From Clostridia bacterium (GTDB lineage Bacteria; Bacillota; Clostridia; Christensenellales; Christensenellaceae): a DNA stretch of 63,277 nt. The stretch lies in NCBI GenBank assembly GCA_017439085.1, contig JAFRTU010000014.1, forward strand, positions 1 to 63,277, read 5' to 3'. Of this stretch, positions 39,617-48,053 are shown in pieces. Position 1 is the first letter of the stretch, and every line of letters begins with the position of its first letter. Made by a program: the position numbers and the translations under genes. The notes under the pieces are model-generated. The model saw nothing but the letters and a program-made list of their open reading frames with translations, made no database searches and was not told the origin of the DNA.

Positions 39617-40186
39617 TCATGGAAGAGTCACGGACCATTTGACCGATGCTCCGAGCTTTCTTCCTTCTTCAAGAGCCTTCATGTTTATCTCTTCCGTTCC
39701 CTTCGGGATGTGCATGAGCATTGCCTCCTTCAGTACCTCGAAGGGGGCTATCTCCAGTATCTCGTTTATGGCTCCGACGGATACTATGTTTGCTGTGACC
39801 GCCCTTCCGACCACCTTGGTGGCTGTCTGAAGTATCGGCAGCTGCACCACATTGTAGCTTCCAAGATCGTCCGGTTCCAGAAGGGACTTGTCTATCATTA
39901 TGAGCGCATCTTCTGATGTACTGGTGCCGTACTTGTCTAGGGACGGCTGAGTTAGCGCGAGCAGGAAATTGGTCTGCATCACCTTTGGATAGGTTATCTT
40001 ATTGTCATCTATAACGAGTTCAGCTCTGCAGAGACCTCCTCTTGCCTCAGGTCCGTAGGACTGGCTCTGGGCCACGTTCTTTCCGACGAGGAAGGCCGCC
40101 TCTGCCAGGATTATCGAACAAAGGATGACTCCCTGGCCGCCCGAGCCCGTGAACCGCATCTCAAATCTGCTTTCCCTGTTATTCAT
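39617..40186 (-). CDS. korC: 2-oxoacid:ferredoxin oxidoreductase, gamma subunit
   Basis: 189 residues with the gamma-subunit opening R-F-T-G-S-G-G-Q-G-V-I-L and S-Y-G-P-E-A-R-G-G. Part of the four-subunit enzyme that oxidatively decarboxylates 2-oxoglutarate to succinyl-CoA and reduces ferredoxin. It overlaps korB by eight bases. Substrate choice is inferred from the neighbouring sucCD. Confidence 0.92.
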   Translation of the reverse strand: MNNRESRFEMRFTGSGGQGVILCSIILAEAAFLVGKNVAQSQSYGPEARGGLCRAELVIDDNKITYPKVMQTNFLLALTQPSLDKYGTSTSEDALIMIDKSLLEPDDLGSYNVVQLPILQTATKVVGRAVTANIVSVGAINEILEIAPFEVLKEAMLMHIPKGTEEINMKALEEGRKLGASVKWSVTLP

Positions 40187-41009
40187 CTGACCTTCCTCCC
40201 GCGATCTCGATTATCTTCTCGTACTCTTTCGTATATTCAGGCTTTTCGTTGTCCACGTAGAGTTCTCCGAAGACTATCTTTCCCTTCAGTTCCTCCGCTG
40301 TCATAGTCTTTGCCTTTGCCACGCTGACACTGTTGTCTCTCTGATATTCGAGCATCTTCACAGCATCGCCCTTCTTGTTCTTTCTGCCGTAGTATGTCGG
40401 ACAGGTCGTCACGCACTCCACTATGGAGAAGCCATCATGGGCTATGGCGTTCTCTATGAGCTTGATGGTCTGGGGCACGTGATATGTGGTGCCTCTGGCC
40501 GTATACGTGGCTCCCGCAGCCCTTGCGAGCTCCGGTATGTCAAAGTTGGGATCTATGCTCCCGTAAGGGGCAGTTGTCGCAAATTCTCCCGTGGGTGTAG
40601 TCGGTGAGAACTGGCCGCCCGTCATGCCGTAGATGCTGTTGTTGAAGACCACCACGGTTAGGTCTATGTTCCTCCTCGCAGCATGTATCAGATGATTGCC
40701 TCCTATGGCTGCGGCATCCCCGTCTCCCGTGAGCACTATGACCTTCATGTGCGGCTTTGCCATCTTGATGCCGGTGGCAAAAGCTATCGCCCTTCCGTGA
40801 GTCGTGTGTATCGAGTTGAAGTTCATGTATCCTGCAGCCCTGGCAGAGCATCCTATGCCCGAGACGATGACGACGTCCTTCTTGTCCAGTCCAAGATTGT
40901 CTATGGCCTGTATGACGTCCCTCATTATCGTGCCGTTCCCGCAGCCTGCGCACCAGATGTGCGGCAGATGGGATTCCCTGATGTATTTTTCAATAAGAGT
41001 GCTTGGCAT
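40179..41009 (-). CDS. korB: 2-oxoacid:ferredoxin oxidoreductase, beta subunit
   Basis: 276 residues; binds thiamine diphosphate. W-C-A-G-C-G-N-G near residue 19, G-I-G-C-S-A-R, H-G-R-A-I-A-F-A-T-G-I, and the TPP motif G-D-G-D-A-A-A-I-G-G-N-H with N-N-S-I-Y-G-M-T-G-G-Q. It starts on the base after the first base of the korA stop codon (TAATG) with GGGAGG in front. Confidence 0.95.
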   Translation of the reverse strand: MPSTLIEKYIRESHLPHIWCAGCGNGTIMRDVIQAIDNLGLDKKDVVIVSGIGCSARAAGYMNFNSIHTTHGRAIAFATGIKMAKPHMKVIVLTGDGDAAAIGGNHLIHAARRNIDLTVVVFNNSIYGMTGGQFSPTTPTGEFATTAPYGSIDPNFDIPELARAAGATYTARGTTYHVPQTIKLIENAIAHDGFSIVECVTTCPTYYGRKNKKGDAVKMLEYQRDNSVSVAKAKTMTAEELKGKIVFGELYVDNEKPEYTKEYEKIIEIAGGRSDE

Positions 41010-42151
41010 TATCTCGACACCTCCCTTATGAGCCTGTATATCTCGTTCGGCTTAAGGATCGTGCCGTTCACCTTTCCTATATGGGTGACCTCGCATCTGC
41101 CCTTGGCGATCCTCTCGACCTCGAGGGTCATCTGTCCGAAGTTGAGTTCTGCCACTATTATGTTCTTCACATGGTCGCAGATCTCGGACAGAGCTTTTTC
41201 AGGGAACGGCCATACAGTGACGGGTCTGAAGAGTCCGACCTTATAATCGTTCTCCCTTGCTATCGTGATGGCTGCCTCGGCAGACCTTGCCGTTCCCCCG
41301 AATGATACTATCAGCGTATCGCAGTCATCGACTCCGTCTGTCTCGTATTTTTCTATCTGTTCCGCATTCTTGATGATCTTGTTCATGATCCTCGTCGTCT
41401 GACGGTTGTTCTTGACGGGCGATGTGGACGGGAATCCCCAGTTGTCATGGAGCAGTCCCGTAATGTTATAGTATATGCCCTCTCCGAAGGGGGTGATCCT
41501 CGGCACATATTCTCCCGGCACTATGTCATAAGGCATTGCCGCCTGCTCGGGATCCTCCTTCACCAGCCTGTCGAGCACTGTGATCTCTTCAGGGCTCATC
41601 ATCTCTATTCCTTCTCTCATGTGGCCTACTATCTCGTCCATGAGAAGGATCACCGGCACCCTGTATCTCTCTGCAAGGTTGAAGCACCTTATGGTCTCCT
41701 CATAGGTCTCCTGAACGGATGACGGGGATACAGCTATCACCGGATGATCTCCGTGAGTGCCCCATCTTGCCTGCATGTAGTCTCCCTGGGATGGGGATGT
41801 TGGAAGTCCCGTGGACGGTCCCTGTCTCTGCACGTCCACTATGACGCAGGGTATCTCGGCAAGGGCAGCATAGCCTATGTTCTCCTGCTTCAAGGAGAAT
41901 CCGGGTCCCGACGTTGCAGTCATGGACTTGGTCCCCGTGACCGAAGCACCTATGACGGCAGCCATGCTGGCAAGCTCGTCCTCCATCTGTATGAATCTTC
42001 CCCCGACCTCGGGAAGCCGCTTGGCACAGCCTTCGGCTATCTCCGTCGAAGGGGTTATCGGATAACCCGCAAAGAACCTCATTCCGGCTGCGATGGCTCC
42101 CTCCACCACGGCCTCGTTTCCCTGCAGTAAAGCGCGTTTCCTCTCAGCCAT
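41009..42151 (-). CDS. korA: 2-oxoacid:ferredoxin oxidoreductase, alpha subunit
   Basis: 380 residues with G-N-E-A-V-V-E-G-A-I-A-A-G, G-Y-P-I-T-P-S-T-E-I, T-A-T-S-G-P-G-F-S-L and Q-R-Q-G-P-S-T-G-L-P-T, the KorA/PorA pyrimidine-binding half of the enzyme. It overlaps the ferredoxin-like korD by eight bases. 2-oxoglutarate is preferred over pyruvate or branched-chain acids because sucCD follow, and because the subunit sizes fit KGOR. Confidence 0.93.
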   Translation of the reverse strand: MAERKRALLQGNEAVVEGAIAAGMRFFAGYPITPSTEIAEGCAKRLPEVGGRFIQMEDELASMAAVIGASVTGTKSMTATSGPGFSLKQENIGYAALAEIPCVIVDVQRQGPSTGLPTSPSQGDYMQARWGTHGDHPVIAVSPSSVQETYEETIRCFNLAERYRVPVILLMDEIVGHMREGIEMMSPEEITVLDRLVKEDPEQAAMPYDIVPGEYVPRITPFGEGIYYNITGLLHDNWGFPSTSPVKNNRQTTRIMNKIIKNAEQIEKYETDGVDDCDTLIVSFGGTARSAEAAITIARENDYKVGLFRPVTVWPFPEKALSEICDHVKNIIVAELNFGQMTLEVERIAKGRCEVTHIGKVNGTILKPNEIYRLIREVSR

Positions 42152-42365
42152 AATTCTCCTCCGTTTCGTCTATGTCCTCGAGCCAGATGGCATAATCCGG
42201 GCATCTCATCTCGCACATGCCGCATCTTATGCATTTCTCGGGAGACTGTATACGGACCTTATCCTTTACTAGGCTCAGGACCTGTCTCGGGCAGAAAGCC
42301 ACGCAGATTCCGCAGCCCTTGCACCAGCGGGCATTGATCCTCAGCCTTTTTTCTTTACCGGCCAT
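42144..42365 (-). CDS. korD: 2-oxoacid:ferredoxin oxidoreductase, ferredoxin-like delta subunit
   Basis: About 73 residues with two [4Fe-4S] motifs: W-C-K-G-C-G-I-C-V-A-F-C-P and C-I-R-C-G-M-C-E-M-R-C-P. Passes electrons from the catalytic subunits to free ferredoxin. The ATG at 42365 is chosen because a basic 27-codon upstream extension has no homology. GGAGGA lies about 12 bases ahead. First gene of the operon, behind a roughly 200-base leader with attenuator-like structure. Confidence 0.9.
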   Translation of the reverse strand: MAGKEKRLRINARWCKGCGICVAFCPRQVLSLVKDKVRIQSPEKCIRCGMCEMRCPDYAIWLEDIDETEENYG

Positions 42366-42428
42366 AACTTGACTGTTCCTCCGATCTATCTTCTGACGCC
42401 GGAAGCCATGAGGCGGACATGATCCTGA

Positions 42429-42467
42429 AAACAAAAAAGAGAACAAATGAAAGGCATATGCCCTTCA
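42429..42467 (-). terminator. Attenuator-like hairpin in the kor leader
   Basis: TGAAAGGCATATGCCCTTCA (42448-42467) is self-complementary with one G-T pair; the minus strand then reads TTTGTTCTC and TTTTTTG. It lies 60-80 bases before korD and 10 bases after a short leader ORF. Confidence 0.5.
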
Positions 42468-42476
42468 ATGTACTCT

Positions 42477-42548
42477 TCATTTCACTGAAACGCAGGACGG
42501 AGATCTCCGTCCTCTGACGTTAAGACAATCAAAATCCTGTTTCCCCAT
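42477..42548 (-). CDS. Possible 23-residue leader peptide of the kor operon
   Basis: ATG at 42546-42548, TGA at 42477-42479. The translation is M-G-K-Q-D-F-D-C-L-N-V-R-G-R-R-S-P-S-C-V-S-V-K. An AAGG lies seven bases before the ATG. It spans a 20-base perfect palindrome and ends just before the terminator-like hairpin. No run of one amino acid stands out; Arg, Ser, Val and Cys recur. It may be an artefact of the palindromic element. Confidence 0.3.
   Translation of the reverse strand: MGKQDFDCLNVRGRRSPSCVSVK
42494..42513. repeat. 20-base perfect palindrome
   Basis: AGGACGGAGATCTCCGTCCT reads the same on both strands. In RNA it would fold into a tight hairpin within the kor leader. It could also be a small interspersed repeat. 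Confidence 0.6.
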
Positions 42549-42587
42549 AACAACCTTGATCACTTAATGATTATTCTGTTCCTTTTA

Positions 42588-42676
42588 ATTATATATTATG
42601 TAAACAGGATATATAAGGAGTGAATGGCAGATTTCACGTTCTTTCGGATGATATTTTCCTCTCCTGCAAATATAAT
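42588..42676. promoter_or_regulatory. Divergent promoter region of kor (minus) and serine dehydratase (plus)
   Basis: Minus strand TATAAT at 42588-42593 with a poor -35; plus strand TATAAT at 42671-42676 with ATGATA 17 bases upstream. AAGAGGAG at 42698 is the ribosome site of the plus gene. The rest is AT-rich. Confidence 0.45.
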
Positions 42677-42711
42677 GGAGATATAGATATGAAAGTTAAG
42701 AGGAGCATTCA

Positions 42712-43914
42712 ATGAAAAGCATCCTGAGCGTATACAAGATAGGTCACGGACCGTCGAGTTCACATACCGTAGGTCCGTACAATGCAGCAAAGGAGTACCG
42801 GAGAAGATACCCTGATGCTGACAGGATCGATGTAACTTTGTTCGGTTCCCTCGCATTCACCGGAGCCGGGCACGGCACAGAGAAGGCCATCAGATCGGCA
42901 ATCCCCGAAGCCACTGTACATTCCGACAGGGAGAACAGAGATCTCCCCCATCCCAATACCATGCTCTTTTCGGCATACAGGGACGACAAGCTCATCGACA
43001 GCACCAGGATCTTCAGCATAGGGGGCGGTTCCATCCGCTTCGAAGGTGAGGATTCCGACGAGGAGAGAGTCGTCTATCCGGAAGCCGGCCTCACCGAGAT
43101 GCTCGAATACTGCCGCGAGAATGGAATGAGCTTTAGGGAGTTCATCTATTCCAGGGAGAGCGACAGGCTCAAGGAATACCTCCATACCGTATGGGATGCC
43201 ATGAAGTCCGCTGTCAGAAGGGGCCTCGAGGCAGAAGGAGTGCTCCCCGGAGGACTCGGTGTCACCAGAAAGGCAAAGATCCTCTTCAACAAGCGCTGCT
43301 ACAACGAGAGCAGCGATGTTACCATGAACAGGCTCATTGCAGCGTATGCATATGCTGTGAGCGAGGAGAACGCCAGTGAGAACATAGTCGTGACGGCTCC
43401 CACATGCGGCAGCTGCGGAGTTATCCCCGCTATCATGTACTATATGGAGTTCGACAGAGGCTTCCCCGAGGAAGAGATAATCGATGCCCTTGCAGTGGCG
43501 GGACTCATAGGGAACGTCATAAGGACCAATGCCAGCATCTCAGGTGCCGAGTGCGGCTGCCAGGCGGAGATAGGAAGCGCATGTTCCATGGCTGCAGCAG
43601 GGCTGGCATCGCTGTATGGTCTCAATACGGATCAGATCGAATATGCTGCCGAGATCGCCATGGAACACAATCTGGGTCTGACGTGTGATCCTGTCAACGG
43701 GCTCGTACAGATACCCTGCATAGAGAGGAATGCCGTTGCGGCGATGAGAGCCATCAACTCAGTGGATCTTTCCAGATTTCTGTATGAAACGAGAAAGATC
43801 TCTTTCGATCAGGTCATAGCTACCATGTACCAGACCGGTAAGGATATGAGCGACAAATACCGTGAGACATCGCATGGAGGTCTTGCGGAGATATACAGGA
43901 ACATTCAGAGCTGA
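42712..43914 (+). CDS. sdaA: L-serine ammonia-lyase, iron-sulfur, single chain
   Basis: Deaminates L-serine to pyruvate using a [4Fe-4S] cluster. 400 residues fusing the beta domain (S-I-L-S-V-Y-K-I-G-H-G-P-S-S-S-H-T-V-G-P) and the alpha domain with cluster cysteines in A-P-T-C-G-S-C-G-V-I-P, S-G-A-E-C-G-C-Q-A-E-I-G and L-T-C-D-P-V-N-G. Oxygen-sensitive. It is 28 bases upstream of the TIR-propeller gene with no terminator between, so the two are probably co-transcribed. It feeds pyruvate to ferredoxin-linked metabolism. Confidence 0.94.
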   Translation: MKSILSVYKIGHGPSSSHTVGPYNAAKEYRRRYPDADRIDVTLFGSLAFTGAGHGTEKAIRSAIPEATVHSDRENRDLPHPNTMLFSAYRDDKLIDSTRIFSIGGGSIRFEGEDSDEERVVYPEAGLTEMLEYCRENGMSFREFIYSRESDRLKEYLHTVWDAMKSAVRRGLEAEGVLPGGLGVTRKAKILFNKRCYNESSDVTMNRLIAAYAYAVSEENASENIVVTAPTCGSCGVIPAIMYYMEFDRGFPEEEIIDALAVAGLIGNVIRTNASISGAECGCQAEIGSACSMAAAGLASLYGLNTDQIEYAAEIAMEHNLGLTCDPVNGLVQIPCIERNAVAAMRAINSVDLSRFLYETRKISFDQVIATMYQTGKDMSDKYRETSHGGLAEIYRNIQS

Positions 43915-43942
43915 GTTCATTCAGGGGAAAGTGAGAAGGCAT

Positions 43943-46900
43943 ATGGCAGAGGTGCATTACGACGCATTCATATCCTACAGGCATACCGAAAGGGATGCAA
44001 AAGTGGCAAAACAGGTACAGCATGATCTGGAGCATTTCCGGATCCCTTCCCCTATCAGGGAAAAGTACGGGATAAAGAGGATCGAAAAGGTGTTCCGGGA
44101 TTCCGATGAGCTTGCCGTGACCCCGGATCTCTCAAACGAGCTGTCAAGAGCCCTCACGAATTCGGACCGTCTGATAGTCATCTGCTCGGAAGACTATTTG
44201 AGATCACAGTGGTGCATGCAGGAGCTGGATACCTTCCTTGCCCTGAAAGGTCCCGAGAACGTCATCTGTGTCCTCTCAGAAGGGGAACCTCCCTCGATAT
44301 TCCCGGAACAGCTCTGTACTGTCAGGGAGGGTTCGGACAAACGAACGGAGCCGCTTGCCTGTGATTACAGAGGAGACAGAGCTGCCGTGAAGAGAACGGA
44401 GCTCCCGAGACTTGTGTCAGCCGTGATAGGCTGCGGTTATGATGAGCTCGTTCAGAGATATCAGAGATATAGGAGGAGAAAGCTCACGGCCATACTTTCC
44501 GCAACGGCAGCTCTTCTCCTTATAGCAATCTCTTACCTGATCTGGAGCAATATCCAGATCTCGAGAAACTACAGGCAATCCCTCATAAACGAGTCCAAGA
44601 CCCTCTCGGAGCAGTCGATGGGAAAACTCAGGGATTCTGACAGGATATCCGCAATAGAACTGGCTCTCAAAGCCTTAAAGGGAAGCGATACTTCCAGGCC
44701 TGAAGTCACCGAAGCCCTCCATGCACTGTCCCGCTCCACTTACGCATATGCCTCCCCTTACAGGACTGCTGAGACAAAACGCATAGACAGAGGAAGCGAT
44801 ATCGTTTCATTCTTCATAAGCAGGAACGGCAGATACCTAGTGTATCTTGAAAACAGCGGACAGCTTACGGTCCTCGGCACTTCGGATCTCGCCGTCGTGG
44901 CAACCCATGAGCTTCCATTCTCGTCCGTACCGTCCGTGATGGAAGAAGGAAGAGACGGAGAACTGTTGTTCTTTTCAGACGGGTTCTGCATATCGTTTGA
45001 CTATCTTACGGGAAAACAGAACTGGAGAGACCCTCTCTCGCAGCAGGTCATAGGTTCAGTGCACATCTCCCCTGATCTTGAAATCACGGCCTGCACAGAT
45101 TCATACAAGATAGATCTGTTAACATCCGACGGGAAGCTCTTAAGACGGCTCATGATCCCCGACGGATCTCCATATTACATAGTGGATTCCTGCTGGTCTG
45201 AGGACGGAAAGGCCCTTCTCTTAAAGATGAGGGATCAGTCAGCCCAGGGCACCTACCGTCTTGCTGTGATGGATGTGGATTCTGGAAGCTTCAGCGTCGT
45301 CTCCGAGCGGTTCAGGAACCTCGGCTCCGTGAGCTTCATTTCAGCGGATGACCTTATCTATGTCACTGATGATTCCCAAGACACATCCGGATCCTTCAGC
45401 GGATACTCATTCCTTTACGACACCGTATACTCACTCTTCCGTTTCGACGGGAAGAGCATTTCCCTTCTGGAACAGTTCTCTTCCAATCTGGTGGATGCCA
45501 GGGTCTCCTTAAGACACATAGACGGACTTTCGGGTTATGAGTTCCTGTTCATAGGAAGCGAGCTCTACATCTGCCCGAGAGACGGGACTCATGTGGACAG
45601 CTATTCCTTCCCCTGCGCAGTTTTTTCCATCCTCAAAGCCGATAAGGACGGGATCGATGCATTGCTGTCCGACGGAACGAGAGCTTCGCTCTCTTTCGCC
45701 GACAGATCACAGACCATATATAAGATATTCATGGAAGGGACAGAAGAAGCTGTCACATTCATCAGTGAAGGAAAGCTCTCTTATCTGGCTCTAAAAGGCG
45801 GAGACCTGTCAGTATACTCATATGTCTATGACGATGAGATCACTTTCCCCGAAGGTCCTTCATTTCCGAGACAGCTTGATTCATATCATATGGGCAAGGA
45901 CCATTTCTGGTTCGCTGCCGGTAAACAGCTTTTCTGCTGTACCCTAAGTGATATGAGCATATCCTCCATGGAAGTTCTTTCAGACGGAGACGCATACCAT
46001 TTCCTATGTTCAGGCGACAACCGGGTGTATGTGTTAAGGATATCCTCAGGAGGAACCCTTTCAGTTCTTGAGTATAACGGCGATTCCCTTGCCTGCGAGA
46101 TGCCTCTCAACTGTTCCGACTATTATGTTTCCAAAGGATACATAACCTACCCGTACAGCGAAGACGACGCCTTCTTCCTACATTACGGATATCTCGGAGG
46201 ATCGTATGTCACTGCCGGAAACGGCAGAATATACAGTCACGGACCGGAAGAGCCTTCGGTCATAGGCATTCTGGACCTTACGAGCAGAAAGTCCTCCTCT
46301 GTCAGTGTGAATCTTCCCGAAGGCTGCAGCCTCACCTTCGGAGGAGTGAACGATCTTCCATCTCCTCTCTATGTATCCGAGAAAGGGGACTTGCTGTTCA
46401 CGATCATCACTGTAAAGGAAAAGGGCCATGAACTCTATAAGGGTGCTTTCATCGATCTTTCCGATGGTTCAGTTCTGATCTCGGACATGGAAATGAACAC
46501 TTCTGATATAGTCTCCTGGAACGGAGACTGGCTTTATGTAAGGAAAGATGACAGACTGGTCATATCCGACACCTCCGGTAAGACCGTGTACGAGATCTCA
46601 TTCCCGAGCCAGAGCCCAGTATCATTCGACAGCAGAGGCAAGACCATGACGGCTGTGTTCCCTGACGGAAGAGTCGGCATCTATTCTGACGGAAGTCTCA
46701 TGAAATATGTGGAACTCGATATAAATGTGACATCATATTATGACCACAGAGTCTTCAGATACGTCTATCACGGCGACCTTCTGTATCTGTTTATCGATAA
46801 TTCTCTTTCCGTCATAAGGCTTGATGACGATTCAGTTACTCCCCTCTATACCGTTGACACAGGATGTTACGGGTATGTGGAAAAGGAAAAGCTCCTTATC

Positions 46901-47017
46901 ATGAGCACCAATCTCCCGGGAGGTGACGATACGGCTTATCATATCGCTGTATTCGGTGAGTATTCTTCTGATAAATTAATAGAGAGAGCTGAAAAACAGC
47001 TCTCTCTATTAAGATGA
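43943..47017 (+). CDS. TIR-domain transmembrane protein with large beta-propeller-like ectodomain
   Basis: 1,024 residues. A TIR domain fills residues 5-130: Y-D-A-F-I-S-Y-R-H, then F-R-D, I-V-I-C-S-E-D-Y-L-R-S-Q-W-C-M-Q-E-L with Glu94, the position of the catalytic Glu in TIR NADases. A basic R-R-R-K (177-180) precedes one membrane helix (181-203), so the TIR is cytoplasmic and the rest outside. Residues 210-270 resemble the L-S-E-Q-S...A-I-E-L-A-L-K-A-L linker seen before WD40 repeats in STAND-type proteins. The remaining 750 residues are beta-rich repeats (many short x-G-x-Y/F-L-V-Y strands, S-D-G and D-L-T-S-R turns), consistent with one or two propellers. ATG 43943 has GAGAAGG ahead; earlier in-frame ATGs lie in sdaA. 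Function unknown: an inside-signalling surface receptor is my inference. Confidence 0.8.
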   Translation: MAEVHYDAFISYRHTERDAKVAKQVQHDLEHFRIPSPIREKYGIKRIEKVFRDSDELAVTPDLSNELSRALTNSDRLIVICSEDYLRSQWCMQELDTFLALKGPENVICVLSEGEPPSIFPEQLCTVREGSDKRTEPLACDYRGDRAAVKRTELPRLVSAVIGCGYDELVQRYQRYRRRKLTAILSATAALLLIAISYLIWSNIQISRNYRQSLINESKTLSEQSMGKLRDSDRISAIELALKALKGSDTSRPEVTEALHALSRSTYAYASPYRTAETKRIDRGSDIVSFFISRNGRYLVYLENSGQLTVLGTSDLAVVATHELPFSSVPSVMEEGRDGELLFFSDGFCISFDYLTGKQNWRDPLSQQVIGSVHISPDLEITACTDSYKIDLLTSDGKLLRRLMIPDGSPYYIVDSCWSEDGKALLLKMRDQSAQGTYRLAVMDVDSGSFSVVSERFRNLGSVSFISADDLIYVTDDSQDTSGSFSGYSFLYDTVYSLFRFDGKSISLLEQFSSNLVDARVSLRHIDGLSGYEFLFIGSELYICPRDGTHVDSYSFPCAVFSILKADKDGIDALLSDGTRASLSFADRSQTIYKIFMEGTEEAVTFISEGKLSYLALKGGDLSVYSYVYDDEITFPEGPSFPRQLDSYHMGKDHFWFAAGKQLFCCTLSDMSISSMEVLSDGDAYHFLCSGDNRVYVLRISSGGTLSVLEYNGDSLACEMPLNCSDYYVSKGYITYPYSEDDAFFLHYGYLGGSYVTAGNGRIYSHGPEEPSVIGILDLTSRKSSSVSVNLPEGCSLTFGGVNDLPSPLYVSEKGDLLFTIITVKEKGHELYKGAFIDLSDGSVLISDMEMNTSDIVSWNGDWLYVRKDDRLVISDTSGKTVYEISFPSQSPVSFDSRGKTMTAVFPDGRVGIYSDGSLMKYVELDINVTSYYDHRVFRYVYHGDLLYLFIDNSLSVIRLDDDSVTPLYTVDTGCYGYVEKEKLLIMSTNLPGGDDTAYHIAVFGEYSSDKLIERAEKQLSLLR
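46976..47012. terminator. 16-pair perfect hairpin in the last codons of the TIR gene
   Basis: TTAATAGAGAGAGCTG / CAGCTCTCTCTATTAA with an AAAAA loop. It encodes the final residues of the TIR protein and ends five bases before the end of its stop codon. Without a T run on the plus side it may terminate weakly; on the minus strand TTAATTTATC follows, serving the convergent DUF4298 gene. Confidence 0.6.
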
Positions 47018-47027
47018 CCTTTCTCAT

Positions 47028-47336
47028 TCAAAGATTGTTCTCCGTCATGTAAGTCAGGATCCGCAGCATCCAGATCTTCAGTTCGTCATTGTCCTCCAGC
47101 ATGTTGTATATCCCGTCTTCAGATAAGACTCCCCTCTTCAGATCGGAAGGCAGAAGCCCGTTCTCATCAGCCTCCAGATCCTCCAGCCACTCATCGCTTC
47201 CGTAATAATCGGAGATTTCTTTCAGTTTCTCCAAAGCTCCGTCATATCTTGACAGAGCCTCCATGAGACTGCTGACAGCATCAATGGATGTGTCAAAAGC
47301 CTCCTCCATGTGTTTTATCCTGTTTATATCTGCCAT
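47028..47336 (-). CDS. DUF4298 protein
   Basis: 102 residues, helical, acidic. It matches the DUF4298 pattern: R-I-x-x-M-E-E-A-F-D near the start, Y-Y-G-S-D-E-W-L-E-D, and G-L-L-P-S-D-L-K-R-G-V-L-S-E-D-G-I-Y. Function unknown. Last gene of a minus-strand group behind the phosphatase lipoprotein, 31 bases after its neighbour. Confidence 0.8.
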   Translation of the reverse strand: MADINRIKHMEEAFDTSIDAVSSLMEALSRYDGALEKLKEISDYYGSDEWLEDLEADENGLLPSDLKRGVLSEDGIYNMLEDNDELKIWMLRILTYMTENNL

Positions 47337-47367
47337 TTTTGTATCATCCCTTTCAGATCAGCCAACC

Positions 47368-48039
47368 TCAGTCCTCAACTCCGTACATATGTCCCAGAAC
47401 GAGTCTCTTTGTCAGTTCCTCACCGAACAGCTTCTTAACCTGATCCACCGCAGGCCCGCCGTTCTCGATAAGCCCGTTTGCGAAATCCGATATCCTTTTC
47501 TTTTTGGTGGCAGGATCACAGATATCTGCAGCCTCAAGGGACTTCATAAAGGCATCGAAATACTTCTTCAGGCTCTCATTCACTCTTTCCCCGTTCCCCT
47601 TCAGTTTCTTGGCATAGCTGCAGGGATAGAGGATGCTGTCATACCAGTGCTTGCCTGATACATAGTCCGGAAGGTCTCCGTCCGCCTCCTTTATGGCTTC
47701 GCAGGCCTTTTCAAGTTCGTCATCCTTCTCGCCGAGCATGGTATCATAGAACTCTGCGATATATGTCCCGTTCTTGAGGACCTTTACAGTATCGAAATTC
47801 AGGAGGGGAACGTCTTTCTCCGCAACGGAGAGCACCACGGTCTGCATCTTCATGAGCCCGAGCATTGCCTTCATGTCTATCAGGCAAAGATTTCCGACAC
47901 CCTTTACAGAATAACGGCTGATCAGGAAATGCATCCCTTTGGCGTCGAGTTTGGCATCTTTCCCTATATCCTCGTTTTCGACAGTGTATCTCTTCTTCAG
48001 TTCGTCCAGCACATAGCTGCCGATGTTCACAGATTCCAT
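47368..48039 (-). CDS. Conserved hypothetical protein, possibly bilin-reductase-like
   Basis: 223 residues, soluble. I do not recognise it with certainty. The order of features is faintly like ferredoxin-dependent bilin reductases: an N-terminal beta sheet (H-F-L-I-S-R-Y, L-C-L-I-D-M, T-V-V-L-S-V), a middle D-S-I-L-Y-P-C-S-Y and a tail G-P-A-V-D-Q-V-K-K-L-F-G-E-E-L-T-K-R-L. AAGGAG precedes the ATG. It lies 14 bases after the phosphatase lipoprotein gene. Confidence 0.55.
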   Translation of the reverse strand: MESVNIGSYVLDELKKRYTVENEDIGKDAKLDAKGMHFLISRYSVKGVGNLCLIDMKAMLGLMKMQTVVLSVAEKDVPLLNFDTVKVLKNGTYIAEFYDTMLGEKDDELEKACEAIKEADGDLPDYVSGKHWYDSILYPCSYAKKLKGNGERVNESLKKYFDAFMKSLEAADICDPATKKKRISDFANGLIENGGPAVDQVKKLFGEELTKRLVLGHMYGVED

Positions 48040-48053
48040 TTCATTTTTCTCCT

